Part shown: positions 54,547-62,567 of the stretch, piece by piece
Numbering within the stretch: position 1 is the stretch's first letter
Layout: each line of letters begins with the position of its first letter
Origin: Pyramidobacter sp. YE332
GTDB lineage: Bacteria > Synergistota > Synergistia > Synergistales > Dethiosulfovibrionaceae
Length of the DNA: 64,000 nucleotides
Assembly (NCBI RefSeq): GCF_033060595.1
Contig: NZ_CP133038.1
Span: 1 to 64,000, forward strand
Direction of reading: 5' to 3'
Position numbers and translations under genes: made by a program
Notes under the pieces: model-generated
Told to the model about the DNA's origin: nothing
What the model saw: the letters and a program-made list of their open reading frames with translations, nothing else
The model's database searches: none

Positions 54547-55295
54547 ATGAAAGGCAAAATTTAATCATAACCACCGGCCGTGCCGGTGGTTTGCACAAGC
54601 CCCCTTGGGGCATCTTCCCAGCCGAGCCTATAGGCTCATCGAAAAGTCTGTCAGCCGCACAACTCTCACAGGCTGCCCCTAAAGGGGCTCTCTACTTGCC
54701 TTCCTGTGCCGGCTTACCCGTAAACGGGTCAACGTACTCTTTGATCGTCAGCTGTTCCTCGGCATGATCTTCCTGTAATTGATTCCTGATGGAGGTCTCT
54801 ATTGCATTCTTGTTGCGTCCTACCGTGCTTACGTAATAACCGCGGCACCAGAAATGTCGATTGCCATATTTGTACTTCAGATTCGCGTACTTCTCGTAAA
54901 TCATCAGACTGCTTTTACCTTTCAAGTAACCCATCACCTGTGATATGCTGTATTTGGGCGGTATACTCAGGAGCATGTGGACGTGATCTTTACATGCTTC
55001 CGCCTCCAATATTTCAATTTCTTTGTACGCGCACAGTTTTCTCAGCATCAAACCAATGTCTTGTTTGATCTTCCCGTAGATGATCTGGCGGCGATACTTC
55101 GGCGCAAATACCACGTGATACTTACACTCCCACTTCGTGTGTGCTAAACTACTTATGTCAAGTTTCATCAGGACTTGATCCTCCTTTGGTTTGGCTTGGC
55201 GGCTGACAGACCGTTCTTACTTTACCAAAGGAGGAGTCCTTTTTCTCCATAGCTAAAGCCTTTTGGAACCACCGGCACTGCCGGTGGTTTTCGTT
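54547..55295 (-). mobile_element. IS200-like element in the I-E array
   Basis: About 750 bases with only a Y1 transposase. Subterminal hairpins at both ends: AACCACCGGCCGTGCCGGTGGTT at 54569-54591 (shown in part as ACCACCGGC/GCCGGTGGT) and the same arms around ACT at 55267-55289. No terminal inverted repeats or target duplication, as expected for IS200/IS605. Exact ends are not certain. Confidence 0.82.
54692..55168 (-). CDS. tnpA: IS200/IS605-family transposase TnpA
   Basis: 158 residues, intact. The HUH motif is ACKDHVHMLLSIPPKYSIS and the catalytic tyrosine lies in GYYVSTVGRNK near the C-terminus; HTKWECKYHVVFAPKYRR is the usual start. Tyr-HUH transposases move as single-stranded DNA. ATG 55168 behind AAAGGAGGAT. 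No TnpB or IscB accompanies it. Confidence 0.93.
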   Translation of the reverse strand: MKLDISSLAHTKWECKYHVVFAPKYRRQIIYGKIKQDIGLMLRKLCAYKEIEILEAEACKDHVHMLLSIPPKYSISQVMGYLKGKSSLMIYEKYANLKYKYGNRHFWCRGYYVSTVGRNKNAIETSIRNQLQEDHAEEQLTIKEYVDPFTGKPAQEGK

Positions 55296-55301
55296 TTACA
55301 A

Positions 55302-55340
55302 CAAGAGGCCGCCTCAATACTCGATTGAGGTGGCCTCTTG
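55302..55340. terminator. Bidirectional terminator
   Basis: CAAGAGGCCGCCTCAAT / ATTGAGGTGGCCTCTTG, 17-bp stem with one G-U, 5-base loop, then GCTGTTTTT. Confidence 0.8.
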
Positions 55341-55383
55341 GCTGTTTTTCTCCGTATCCGCATTTCTTCGTGAAAGTCTCTGC

Positions 55384-57108
55384 CTACAGTCCCCAGTTTT
55401 GGCTTTCGGTCTGCAGGCGGGCCATGCGTGCGAACGGGCCGCCGCGGCGCAGCAGCTCGCCGGGCGCACCCTGCTCGGCAACGGCGCCGCCGGAGAGCAC
55501 GACGATCTTGTCGGCGCTGGCGACGGTGCGCAGGCGATGGGCGATGACGAGCACGGTCTTGTCGCGGATCAGGCGCGACAGGGCGGCCTGGATCTGCGAT
55601 TCGTTCTCCACGTCCAACGCGGCGGTCGCCTCGTCGAGCAGGACGATCGGTGCGTCTTTGAGGATGGCGCGGGCGATGGAGATGCGCTGGCGCTCGCCGC
55701 CCGACAGCTCGCGCCCGTTTTCGCCGATCATGGTCCGCCAGCCCTCGGGCAGCTTGTCCACAAACTCATCGCAGTGAGCCAAACGAGCGGCGGCGATCAC
55801 CTCTTCATCGCCGGCGCCGCGGCGGCCGATGCGGATGTTTTCCATGACGGTGTTGTTGAACAGCGTCACGTCCTGGAAGACGATCGAAAAGAGCGAAAGC
55901 AGCCTTTCCGGGGCGATCTCCGCCACGTTTTCGCCGCCCACGGTGATTCTCCCCGCCGTCGTGTCCCAGAAACGTGCGGCCAGGCGGGACGCCGTGGTCT
56001 TGCCGCCGCCCGATGGGCCGACGAGGGCCGTCACTTCGCCCTGGCGGGCCGTGAAGCTCACGTCTTTCAGCACGGACACGCCGCTTTCGTAGGCGAAGTC
56101 GACGTGCTCAAAGACGACGTCGTAGCCGCAGGGGTCCATTTCCTCACGTCCGTTCTGTATGGGGCCGTCGAGGATCTCGTTCATGCGCTCGATGTTGGTG
56201 CGCGTGGCAATGGCCGCGACCAAGTTCTGCAGCGCGCCTTCGAGCGGCGCGTAGACCCTCGAGGCCGCCATGAGAAACATGAAAAACGTCATGGCGTCCA
56301 GCGCTTTCCGCTGCATCAGCAGCGCGCCGGTCAGCGCCGTAGAGGCGACGCCCAGCCGCAGCAGCAGCGTGGCCAGCGTCACGAAGCAGGCGCTCAGAGA
56401 TTCGGAGACGACGGCGCGGTGCTCGACCGCCCTGATTTTTTCGTCGAGACCGTCGAGATAGGCGTCTTCGGCGTTGTTCGACTTGAGGTCGCGCAGGCAT
56501 TCCAGACATTCCTGAATGCCGTCGGCGCAGGCCATTTTCGCCGCCATGGACTTGCGGTCGAGCGCCTGCTGAACCCGCGCGGAAAAGGCGACGACGGCGA
56601 AAGCCGGCGGCAGCACCCAGAGGACGGCCAGCGCCATGCGCCAGTCGAAGGCGCACAGCCCCGCCGAGACGACGGCGGCCGACAGCATCGCCCCGGCCAG
56701 CGCCGGCAGATAATGGGACTGGCTCTTTTCGAGCACGGCGCAGTCGTTCATGATCGAGCTGGAAAGATCGGCCAGATCCTTCCGTCCGAAGAAGGACAGG
56801 GGCAGGCGGCGCAGTTTTTCGGCCAGAGCGGTACGGCGCACGCCCGATTCCACATAGGTGGAGAGATAGGTGCCGTCGTACTGCAATCTCGTGGCGGCGG
56901 CGATGAAGAGCAGACAGCCCGCGCAGGCGAGCGCGTAGATCAGGCCCCGTTCCGCGGCGATCCCGGCGGAAAGGTCGCGCACGAAGGCAAAAAGCAACCC
57001 GGCGGGGGCCATGAAGGAGATGTTCTGAAGCGTCTGCGCCAGACAGGCTCCGACGAACGCGCGCGCCCCCTGTTCGGAAAGGGCGAAACGGCGCTGCAGT
57101 TTTTTCAT
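55384..57108 (-). CDS. ABC exporter, ATPase-permease fusion, second subunit
   Basis: About 574 residues from ATG 57108, whose A and TG overlap the stop of the partner gene (TGATG). Six TM helices in about 20-310, then an ATPase domain: VGPSGGGKTTASRLA (Walker A), VFQDVTLFNNTVMENIRIGR (Q-loop), ELSGGERQRISIARAIL (signature), IVLLDEATAALD (Walker B) and VIAHRL (switch His). Both catalytic residues are normal. Pairs with the upstream gene as a heterodimer; substrates of such pairs include drugs, lipids, peptides and siderophores. Confidence 0.9.
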   Translation of the reverse strand: MKKLQRRFALSEQGARAFVGACLAQTLQNISFMAPAGLLFAFVRDLSAGIAAERGLIYALACAGCLLFIAAATRLQYDGTYLSTYVESGVRRTALAEKLRRLPLSFFGRKDLADLSSSIMNDCAVLEKSQSHYLPALAGAMLSAAVVSAGLCAFDWRMALAVLWVLPPAFAVVAFSARVQQALDRKSMAAKMACADGIQECLECLRDLKSNNAEDAYLDGLDEKIRAVEHRAVVSESLSACFVTLATLLLRLGVASTALTGALLMQRKALDAMTFFMFLMAASRVYAPLEGALQNLVAAIATRTNIERMNEILDGPIQNGREEMDPCGYDVVFEHVDFAYESGVSVLKDVSFTARQGEVTALVGPSGGGKTTASRLAARFWDTTAGRITVGGENVAEIAPERLLSLFSIVFQDVTLFNNTVMENIRIGRRGAGDEEVIAAARLAHCDEFVDKLPEGWRTMIGENGRELSGGERQRISIARAILKDAPIVLLDEATAALDVENESQIQAALSRLIRDKTVLVIAHRLRTVASADKIVVLSGGAVAEQGAPGELLRRGGPFARMARLQTESQNWGL

Positions 57109-58874
57109 CAGCACGAGGAGGCCTCCTTCGCCACTTTCCAGCTGGCGGCGCGCAGCGAGTCGCGCCACATGCGCGCGAACAGCCCGCCGCGTTCCGCGAG
57201 CTGGCCGAAAGCGCCCTGCTCGACAATCTTTCCGTTCTCGAGCACGCAGACGAGATCAGCGCGCTTCACGCTGCTCAGCCGGTGGGCGATCATGATCACG
57301 GTCTTGCCCTGCGACAGCCGCGACAGCGCCGCCTGGATGCGGGATTCGTTGTCGGGATCGGCAAAAGCCGTGGCCTCGTCGAGGATGAGGATGGGCGCGC
57401 TCTTAAGCATGGCCCGCGCGATGGCCAGTCGCTGCATCTCGCCGCCGGAAAGATAGACGCCCTTCGCGCCGATCTCGGTATCCGCGCCTTGCGGCAGCTT
57501 GGCGAGGATGTCGCCGCACTGTGCCGCCTCGAGCGCGGCGAACACTTCCTCGCGCGAGGCCGCGGGACGGCCGAGGCGCACGTTGTCGAAAATCGACGCC
57601 TTGATCAGCCGGCTGTCCTGAAACACGAACGAGACGAAGTCCGTCAGCTCCTTCTTGGCAATGTTACGGACGTCGACGCCGCCGATCAGCACGCGACCTT
57701 CCTGCGGGTCGAAGAAACGCGCGATCAACTGCGCCAGCGTGCTCTTGCCGCTGCCCGACGGTCCTACCAGCGCCGCCCGCATCCCCGCTTCGATGCGCAG
57801 CGACAGGCCGTCGACGGCCTTCTTGCCGGGAGCGTAGCTGAAGCTCACGTTTTCCAGCGTCACCGAGGCGTCGTGCGGATGCTCGCCGTGCTCCGGCTGA
57901 GACAGGGGTTTTAAGGCCAGCACGCCGTCCACGCGGCGCAGCGCGTCGGTCACGGTCATGCGGTTCTCGACCAGGTACATGATCTTTTGAAAATTGACGG
58001 CGACGGCCGGCGTGACGACGACGTAGAAGATCAGGTCGCTCAGCAGCCCCGGCGTGACGCCGCCGCGCGCCAGCCACAAGCCGCCGCCGATCAGGAACAG
58101 GAACGCCGACTGCACCAGCGCCGTGAAGAGGATCATATGGGGGCGCATGGCTTTGGTGTAGCCGATGACCCACTTTTCGTAGCGTTCGATGGCGCCGCGG
58201 AAGCGCTTGAAGGAGAACACGCTCTGCCCGAACGTCTTCACCACGGGGATGCCGCGGATGTACTCGACCGCCTCGTTTTCCATGTCCTTGAGGGCATTCT
58301 GATAATCGCCCATCTGCCGCTGCATGTCGGGCCCCACCATGGCGCGCATCGACAGCGCCGCGAGAAAGGCCGGCAGCAGGCTGAGCAGTCCCAGCCGCCA
58401 GTCGAAAAACAGGATCAGCGCCCCCAGCCCCGCCGTGGAAGCAAGCGTCGCGCTGGCGTCGGGCAGCTGGTGAGCCAGATAGTTCTCCGTCGCCGCCGAA
58501 CAGTCGGTGACAATCGAGCGCAGCTTGCCGGTACCCAGGTTTTCGGCGCTGCCCAGCGGCAGCCCGGCGATGTGGCGCATGAGGCGGATACGCATGTTGA
58601 CCGCCACGCGGAACGCCGCCAGATGCGAACACATCAGCCCGAGGACGAAGACGACCAGCGACAGCGCCGCCGCGGCCACGGCTTTCCAGCCCCAGGCGGC
58701 CATGTCCGCCGAGGCGCCGCCGCCCAGCGCCGCGGCGCAGATCTTCCAGATGAAGACGAACGGCGCCAGCCCCAGCAGGGCCGACAGCGCCGACAACACC
58801 CACGAAGCCCGCGTCAGGCGGCGGTAGCTTCCGGCATACTCCATCAGCCGAGGCAATATTCGCTCTCCTCTCAC
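57108..58874 (-). CDS. ABC exporter, ATPase-permease fusion, first subunit
   Basis: 588 residues from GTG 58874, 7 bases after AAAGGAGG. Six TM helices in about 20-320, then VGPSGSGKSTLAQLIARFFD (Walker A), FVFQDSRLIKASIFDNVRLG (Q-loop), YLSGGEMQRLAIARAMLK (signature) and ILILDEATAFADPDNES (Walker B with an AFADPDNES D-loop, as seen in the yersiniabactin/IrtAB-like and similar exporters). Likely an inner-membrane heterodimer with the next gene. A TetR gene lies 70 bases upstream in the same direction and probably controls it. Confidence 0.9.
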   Translation of the reverse strand: MRGERILPRLMEYAGSYRRLTRASWVLSALSALLGLAPFVFIWKICAAALGGGASADMAAWGWKAVAAAALSLVVFVLGLMCSHLAAFRVAVNMRIRLMRHIAGLPLGSAENLGTGKLRSIVTDCSAATENYLAHQLPDASATLASTAGLGALILFFDWRLGLLSLLPAFLAALSMRAMVGPDMQRQMGDYQNALKDMENEAVEYIRGIPVVKTFGQSVFSFKRFRGAIERYEKWVIGYTKAMRPHMILFTALVQSAFLFLIGGGLWLARGGVTPGLLSDLIFYVVVTPAVAVNFQKIMYLVENRMTVTDALRRVDGVLALKPLSQPEHGEHPHDASVTLENVSFSYAPGKKAVDGLSLRIEAGMRAALVGPSGSGKSTLAQLIARFFDPQEGRVLIGGVDVRNIAKKELTDFVSFVFQDSRLIKASIFDNVRLGRPAASREEVFAALEAAQCGDILAKLPQGADTEIGAKGVYLSGGEMQRLAIARAMLKSAPILILDEATAFADPDNESRIQAALSRLSQGKTVIMIAHRLSSVKRADLVCVLENGKIVEQGAFGQLAERGGLFARMWRDSLRAASWKVAKEASSC

Positions 58875-58931
58875 GATAAAACCTCCTTTTGCTTCTTCAT
58901 TTAATTAGAAATAACTAACTCACACGGCGAT

Positions 58932-58953
58932 AAAAAAAGGGCTGTTATAGCCC
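58932..58953 (-). terminator. Terminator overlapping the tetR stop
   Basis: Minus strand GGGGCTATAACAGCCC then TTTTTTT. The stem starts in the last codons (ATG GGG CTA TAA) of tetR, so readthrough to the ABC genes is only partial. Confidence 0.65.
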
Positions 58954-59559
58954 CATCAGCTTCGCCCAGCCGGCGCGGTGAAAATCGCAGAGTTGGTCGA
59001 TGCATTTCAGCGCTTCTTCGGGCGGCACGTCGTGAACGACCAGCTCGGACAGCGCCGTGAAAAGCCCGCTGACGACGATGTGCTCGAAGAACGGACTGGG
59101 CGTTCTCACGGCGCGCCCGCGCGCCGCCATGACCGACATGAAGCCGTGCGTTTCGGCGATCTCGCGTTCCGTCAAGCGATGGACGAAGCCGCCGCATTTC
59201 GACGACTCCGGCGCCGCGAGGATCAGCCGGAAGGCGTCGCGGTGGGCGCGCGCGTATTCGTACATGGCCTTCATGCACCGGCGCCCCACTTCGCCCATGG
59301 CGTGGATCTGCTCTTCCGGCGCCATTCTTTTGAAATCCGCCGCGCCCGCTTCGTACAGTTCCATGAGACGCCGCGCGTGCGGCAAAACCAGCGCGTCGAA
59401 CAATTCTTCCTTGCTCGCGTAGTAGCGGTAAAACGCGCCCGTCGTCACGCCCACGCTTTTGACGATCTGCCGCAGCGACGCGCCGCGAAACCCCTTTCGC
59501 AAAAACTCCGCCGTCGCCGCCGCGAGGATCTTCGCCTGCGTTTCCGACTCCCGTTCCAT
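58945..59559 (-). CDS. TetR-family transcriptional repressor
   Basis: 204 residues from ATG 59559 (GGGAAAGG upstream). N-terminal helix-turn-helix: TQAKILAAATAEFLRKGFRG, SLRQIVKSVGVTTGAFYRYY and ASKEELFDALV, the standard TetR_N pattern. The C-terminal ligand domain (MAPEEQIHAMGEVGRRCMK, FRLILAAPESSKCGGFVHRL) is divergent as usual. The palindrome around 59575-59602 in its own promoter is the likely operator. Presumed regulator of the ABC exporter pair downstream, responding to a ligand not identifiable here. Confidence 0.85.
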   Translation of the reverse strand: MERESETQAKILAAATAEFLRKGFRGASLRQIVKSVGVTTGAFYRYYASKEELFDALVLPHARRLMELYEAGAADFKRMAPEEQIHAMGEVGRRCMKAMYEYARAHRDAFRLILAAPESSKCGGFVHRLTEREIAETHGFMSVMAARGRAVRTPSPFFEHIVVSGLFTALSELVVHDVPPEEALKCIDQLCDFHRAGWAKLMGL

Positions 59560-59574
59560 TCCCTTTCCCCCGTG

Positions 59575-59602
59575 GATAACAATGTTATATAACGATGTTA
59601 TC
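59575..59602. promoter_or_regulatory. Putative TetR operator
   Basis: GATAACAATGTTATATAACG followed by ATGTTATC: two overlapping ATAACNATGTTAT-like halves forming an imperfect 28-base palindrome, 16 bases before the tetR start. Confidence 0.6.
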
Positions 59603-59659
59603 TTAGAGCGGAACGAATTCCCTGTCAAGCCCCGTCCCCAAAATGGGGGGAAACGGCGC

Positions 59660-59675
59660 TGTTCCACGTGGAACA
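59660..59675. promoter_or_regulatory. parS-like ParB-binding site 3
   Basis: TGTTCCACGTGGAACA, identical to the site at 32961-32976, in the spacer between tetR and the ankyrin gene. Confidence 0.75.
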
Positions 59676-59679
59676 ATTG

Positions 59680-59727
59680 AAGCGGGCGGAAGCCGATGAT
59701 CCCGATGCCATCGGCTTCCGCCCGCTT
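59680..59727. terminator. Terminator of the ankyrin gene
   Basis: AAGCGGGCGGAAGCCGATG / CATCGGCTTCCGCCCGCTT, perfect 19-bp stem, 9-base loop. Confidence 0.75.
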
Positions 59728-59755
59728 TCCGTTTTTCGAGCGCCGGCGAACGGAT

Positions 59756-60427
59756 TCAGCGATATCGATCCAGGCGGTCCGGCCACAGCGAACCGCGCAG
59801 GACCGGATTGGCGCGGGCGTAATCGGCGGCGCGGCGGCCGGAGGCGTCTTTCGGCCGGAGATCGGCGCCCTTTTTCAGCAGCAGGTCAATTATTTCCGCC
59901 CGGCCGCTTTCGGCCGCGGCCATCAGCGCCGTGACGCCCGAGGCGCTGGCCCGGTTCAGCGTGTCGGGGGCGGCTTCGATCAGCGCGGCCAGCACGGCGG
60001 CGCTGGGATTGCCGCGCGCGGCGAGGATCAGCGCGGTGCTGCCGGTCATGTCGGTCAGGCGCGGATCGGCGCCGCATTTCAACAGCGCCCGCGCGATGCG
60101 GGCGCGTGGGTTGCGCAGGGCGGCCACCATCAGCGGCGTCAGTCCCTGAAAGTTGGCCTTGTTCACTTCGGCGCCCTTTTTCACCAGATATTCGATCACG
60201 CGCGGGTCGTCCTGCTCGCCGGCGGCGCAGATCAGCGGGCTCTGGCCCGTGGCTTCGAGGCGGTTCACGTCGGCGTTGCGGCGCACGCCCTTGCCGACCT
60301 GCGAGAGTTTGCCGCGGGCGCAGCAGGCGAGAAATTCGTCCTGCGGCATCACGCCGCGCGCCGCCGCCCCGGCGGCACAGGCCAACGTCAGTACGGCGGC
60401 CAGCGCAAAGATCAATTTTCTGCTCAT
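59756..60427 (-). CDS. Secreted ankyrin-repeat protein
   Basis: 223 residues from ATG 60427 (AAAGGGAGCG upstream), signal peptide MSRKLIFALAAVLTLACAAG. About five ankyrin repeats fill the rest: RNADVNRLEATGQSPLICAA, YLVKKGAEVNKANFQGLTPL, LLKCGADPRLTDMTGSTALI, IEAAPDTLNRASASGVTALM and LLKKGADLRPKDASGRRAAD. Protein-binding, probably periplasmic. It resembles the ankyrin half of the gene at 42610 in design but lacks that gene's N-terminal domain. Confidence 0.82.
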   Translation of the reverse strand: MSRKLIFALAAVLTLACAAGAAARGVMPQDEFLACCARGKLSQVGKGVRRNADVNRLEATGQSPLICAAGEQDDPRVIEYLVKKGAEVNKANFQGLTPLMVAALRNPRARIARALLKCGADPRLTDMTGSTALILAARGNPSAAVLAALIEAAPDTLNRASASGVTALMAAAESGRAEIIDLLLKKGADLRPKDASGRRAADYARANPVLRGSLWPDRLDRYR

Positions 60428-60632
60428 GACAAACGCTCCCTTTGCCGGAAGATTTTTCGAATCCATTATCTCATTTTTCCGCGCCGGCGCATCGGTGATT
60501 TTGCCAACCGCACGACCGGCGCTTGACGTGAAGGGCACTCGAGGCTGTAACATTTTATACGGACGGCCGGGCAGGGAGCGCAGGCCGCCAGGCACAACGC
60601 ACGTGAATTCATGATGAAAGAAGTGATTCAGG

Positions 60633-61586
60633 ATGAAGAAATTCATGCGTTCCGCACTGTTGGGTTTAGTGGTTCTGGTCTCGTTCGTCTCGTCCGTTTT
60701 CGCCGCGGCACCCAAGGAGATCCCCGTCGTCTACATGACGAAGAGCATCACGCCGGAGGGAATGGTGCGGGCCTACCAAGCTCTGAACTGGAAGCCGTCG
60801 GGACGGGTCGCCGTCAAACTGAGCACCGGCGAGCCGCCGGCAAGCAACTATCTGCGTCCGCAGCTGATCGCCGACGTGGTCCGCCTCGCGGGCGGCACCA
60901 TTGTGGAGTGCAACACGGCGTATGGAGGATCGCGCGCCGAGTCGGCCATGCACTATCAGGTCGCGAAAGATCACGGCTTCACGGCCATCGCCCCTTTCAC
61001 GATCCTCGACGAAAAAGGCGACGCCTCTCTGCCCGCAGCGGGCGTCCATTTGAAAGAAAACCTTGTCGGCAAAGCTTTCGCCGATTTCGATTCCTATCTG
61101 GTGCTGACGCACTTCAAGGGTCACGCCATGGCCGGGTTCGGCGGCGCGATCAAGAACATTTCCATCGGCCTCGCCTCGCACACCGGCAAGTGCCTGATCC
61201 ACTCCGCGGGAAAGAGCCGCACCAATCCCTGGGGCGGCGTGCAGGATCATTTCCTCGAGTCCATGGGCGAAGCCGGCAAATCCGTCTCCGACGCGCTCGG
61301 ACAAGGAGCGCGCATCGCCTACATCAACGTCATGAACCGCCTCTCGGTCGACTGCGACTGCGACGGCCATCCCGACGAACCCGACATGCACGACGTCGGC
61401 ATCCTTTCCTCAAGCGACCCGGTGGCGCTCGACCAGGCCTGCGTCGACCTCGTTTACGCGCAAAAGGACGGCGAGGGCGCCTCGCTGGTAAACCGCATCG
61501 AGTCGCGCCATGGCCTCCACACGCTGGAAAACGCCGAGAAGATCGGCCTCGGCCGCCGCAAGTACAGGCTGGTCTCCCTTGATTGA
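60633..61586 (+). CDS. Secreted DUF362-family protein
   Basis: 317 residues, signal peptide MKKFMRSALLGLVVLVSFVS. The DUF362 core is clear: GRVAVKLSTGEPPASNYLRP, LIADVVRLAGGTIVECNTAY, SYLVLTHFKGHAMAGFGGAI, KNISIGLASHTGK, DCDCDGHPDEPDMHDVGIL and SSSDPVALDQACVDLVY. No ferredoxin domain. The DCDC cluster may bind metal. Function of the family is not settled. The RBS is weak (AAAGAAGTG). Its end overlaps the start of the permease gene. Confidence 0.82.
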   Translation: MKKFMRSALLGLVVLVSFVSSVFAAAPKEIPVVYMTKSITPEGMVRAYQALNWKPSGRVAVKLSTGEPPASNYLRPQLIADVVRLAGGTIVECNTAYGGSRAESAMHYQVAKDHGFTAIAPFTILDEKGDASLPAAGVHLKENLVGKAFADFDSYLVLTHFKGHAMAGFGGAIKNISIGLASHTGKCLIHSAGKSRTNPWGGVQDHFLESMGEAGKSVSDALGQGARIAYINVMNRLSVDCDCDGHPDEPDMHDVGILSSSDPVALDQACVDLVYAQKDGEGASLVNRIESRHGLHTLENAEKIGLGRRKYRLVSLD

Positions 61587-62478
61587 CGTCCTGCAGCGGG
61601 AGTCCGTCTACGTCAGTTACTATTTCACCGTTCAGTTCCGGCAGATCTTCCGTTACTGGCTGCTGGGCATGCTGATCGGTTCGGCCGTGGCGGTCTTCGG
61701 CAAACAAAGGATCCACGGCGCTTTCAGCCGGCTGCAAGGACAAAAACTCGGCCTGCTCGGCATCGTTCCCGCCTGCCTGCTGGGGATCGCTTCACCGCTG
61801 TGCATGTACGGCACGATCCCCGTCGCCGCGTCGTTTTCCGCACAGGGCATGCGCGACGACTGGCTGGCCGCCTTCATGACGGCCTCGGCGCTGCTGAACC
61901 CGCAGCTGCTCGCGTACAGCGCCGCGCTGGGGACGACGATGCTGGCCGTGCGCGCGCTGTCGTGCTTTCTCTGCGGCGTCGCCGCGGGATTGCTGGTCCA
62001 TTTTTTCTGCCGGAAGGGAGTCTTCAACTTCGCGGGCTTTTCCGCGCCGGAGAACCGCGACGCCGATCCCAGCGTCCTGCTCCGCTTCGCCAAAAACTTC
62101 GGCCGCAACGTGCGCGCCACCGGCGGCTGGTTCCTGACCGGCATTTTGCTGTCGGCGCTCTTTCAGCGCTACGTGCCGGCCGACGCTTTCGCCAAACTCT
62201 TCGGAAAACATGAAGGCTTCGGCGTGCTGATGGCTGCCACGGTCGGCGTGCCGCTCTACGCCTGCGGAGGCGGCACCATCCCCCTGCTTCAGAACTGGCT
62301 CGCCGACGGCATGAGCGCCGGCAGCGCCGCTGCTTTCATGATCACCGGTCCGGCGACGAAGATCACCAACCTCGGCGCGCTCAAGATCGTCTTGGGACCG
62401 CGCAGTTTTTCGCTCTACCTGGCCTTCGTGATGCTCTTCTCGCTGCTGACGGGGCTGCTGGTGAATCTGGCGGTTTAA
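61579..62478 (+). CDS. Permease (PF03773/DUF318, ArsP-like)
   Basis: About 299 residues from a TTG start at 61579 that overlaps the DUF362 stop by 8 bases; no strong RBS, so translation is probably coupled. Eight or so TM helices with two matching motifs, ASPLCMYGTIPVAASFSAQG and VGVPLYACGGGTIPLLQNW, each with a conserved Cys and G-T-I-P, then ITGPATKITNLGALK. Members export organoarsenicals or are linked to metal and thioredoxin-like proteins. With DUF362 it forms a two-gene unit ended by a strong terminator. Substrate unknown. Confidence 0.82.
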   Translation: MIDVLQRESVYVSYYFTVQFRQIFRYWLLGMLIGSAVAVFGKQRIHGAFSRLQGQKLGLLGIVPACLLGIASPLCMYGTIPVAASFSAQGMRDDWLAAFMTASALLNPQLLAYSAALGTTMLAVRALSCFLCGVAAGLLVHFFCRKGVFNFAGFSAPENRDADPSVLLRFAKNFGRNVRATGGWFLTGILLSALFQRYVPADAFAKLFGKHEGFGVLMAATVGVPLYACGGGTIPLLQNWLADGMSAGSAAAFMITGPATKITNLGALKIVLGPRSFSLYLAFVMLFSLLTGLLVNLAV

Positions 62479-62493
62479 AGCCTGGACGCAGTT

Positions 62494-62549
62494 AAGACAC
62501 AACGAGCCGCCAGCCTGTTTTACAGCAGGCTGGCGGCTCGTTGTGTCTT
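62494..62549. terminator. Bidirectional terminator
   Basis: AAGACACAACGAGCCGCCAG then CCTG pairs with CAGGCTGGCGGCTCGTTGTG then TCTT: perfect 24-bp stem, 8-base loop. Confidence 0.85.
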
Positions 62550-62567
62550 GTGTGGCGATCGTGATTT

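Noticed and set aside
59680-59727. parS site as part of the adjacent terminator hairpin
   Set aside because: The palindrome at 59660-59675 is separate from the 59680-59727 stem and recurs elsewhere without it.
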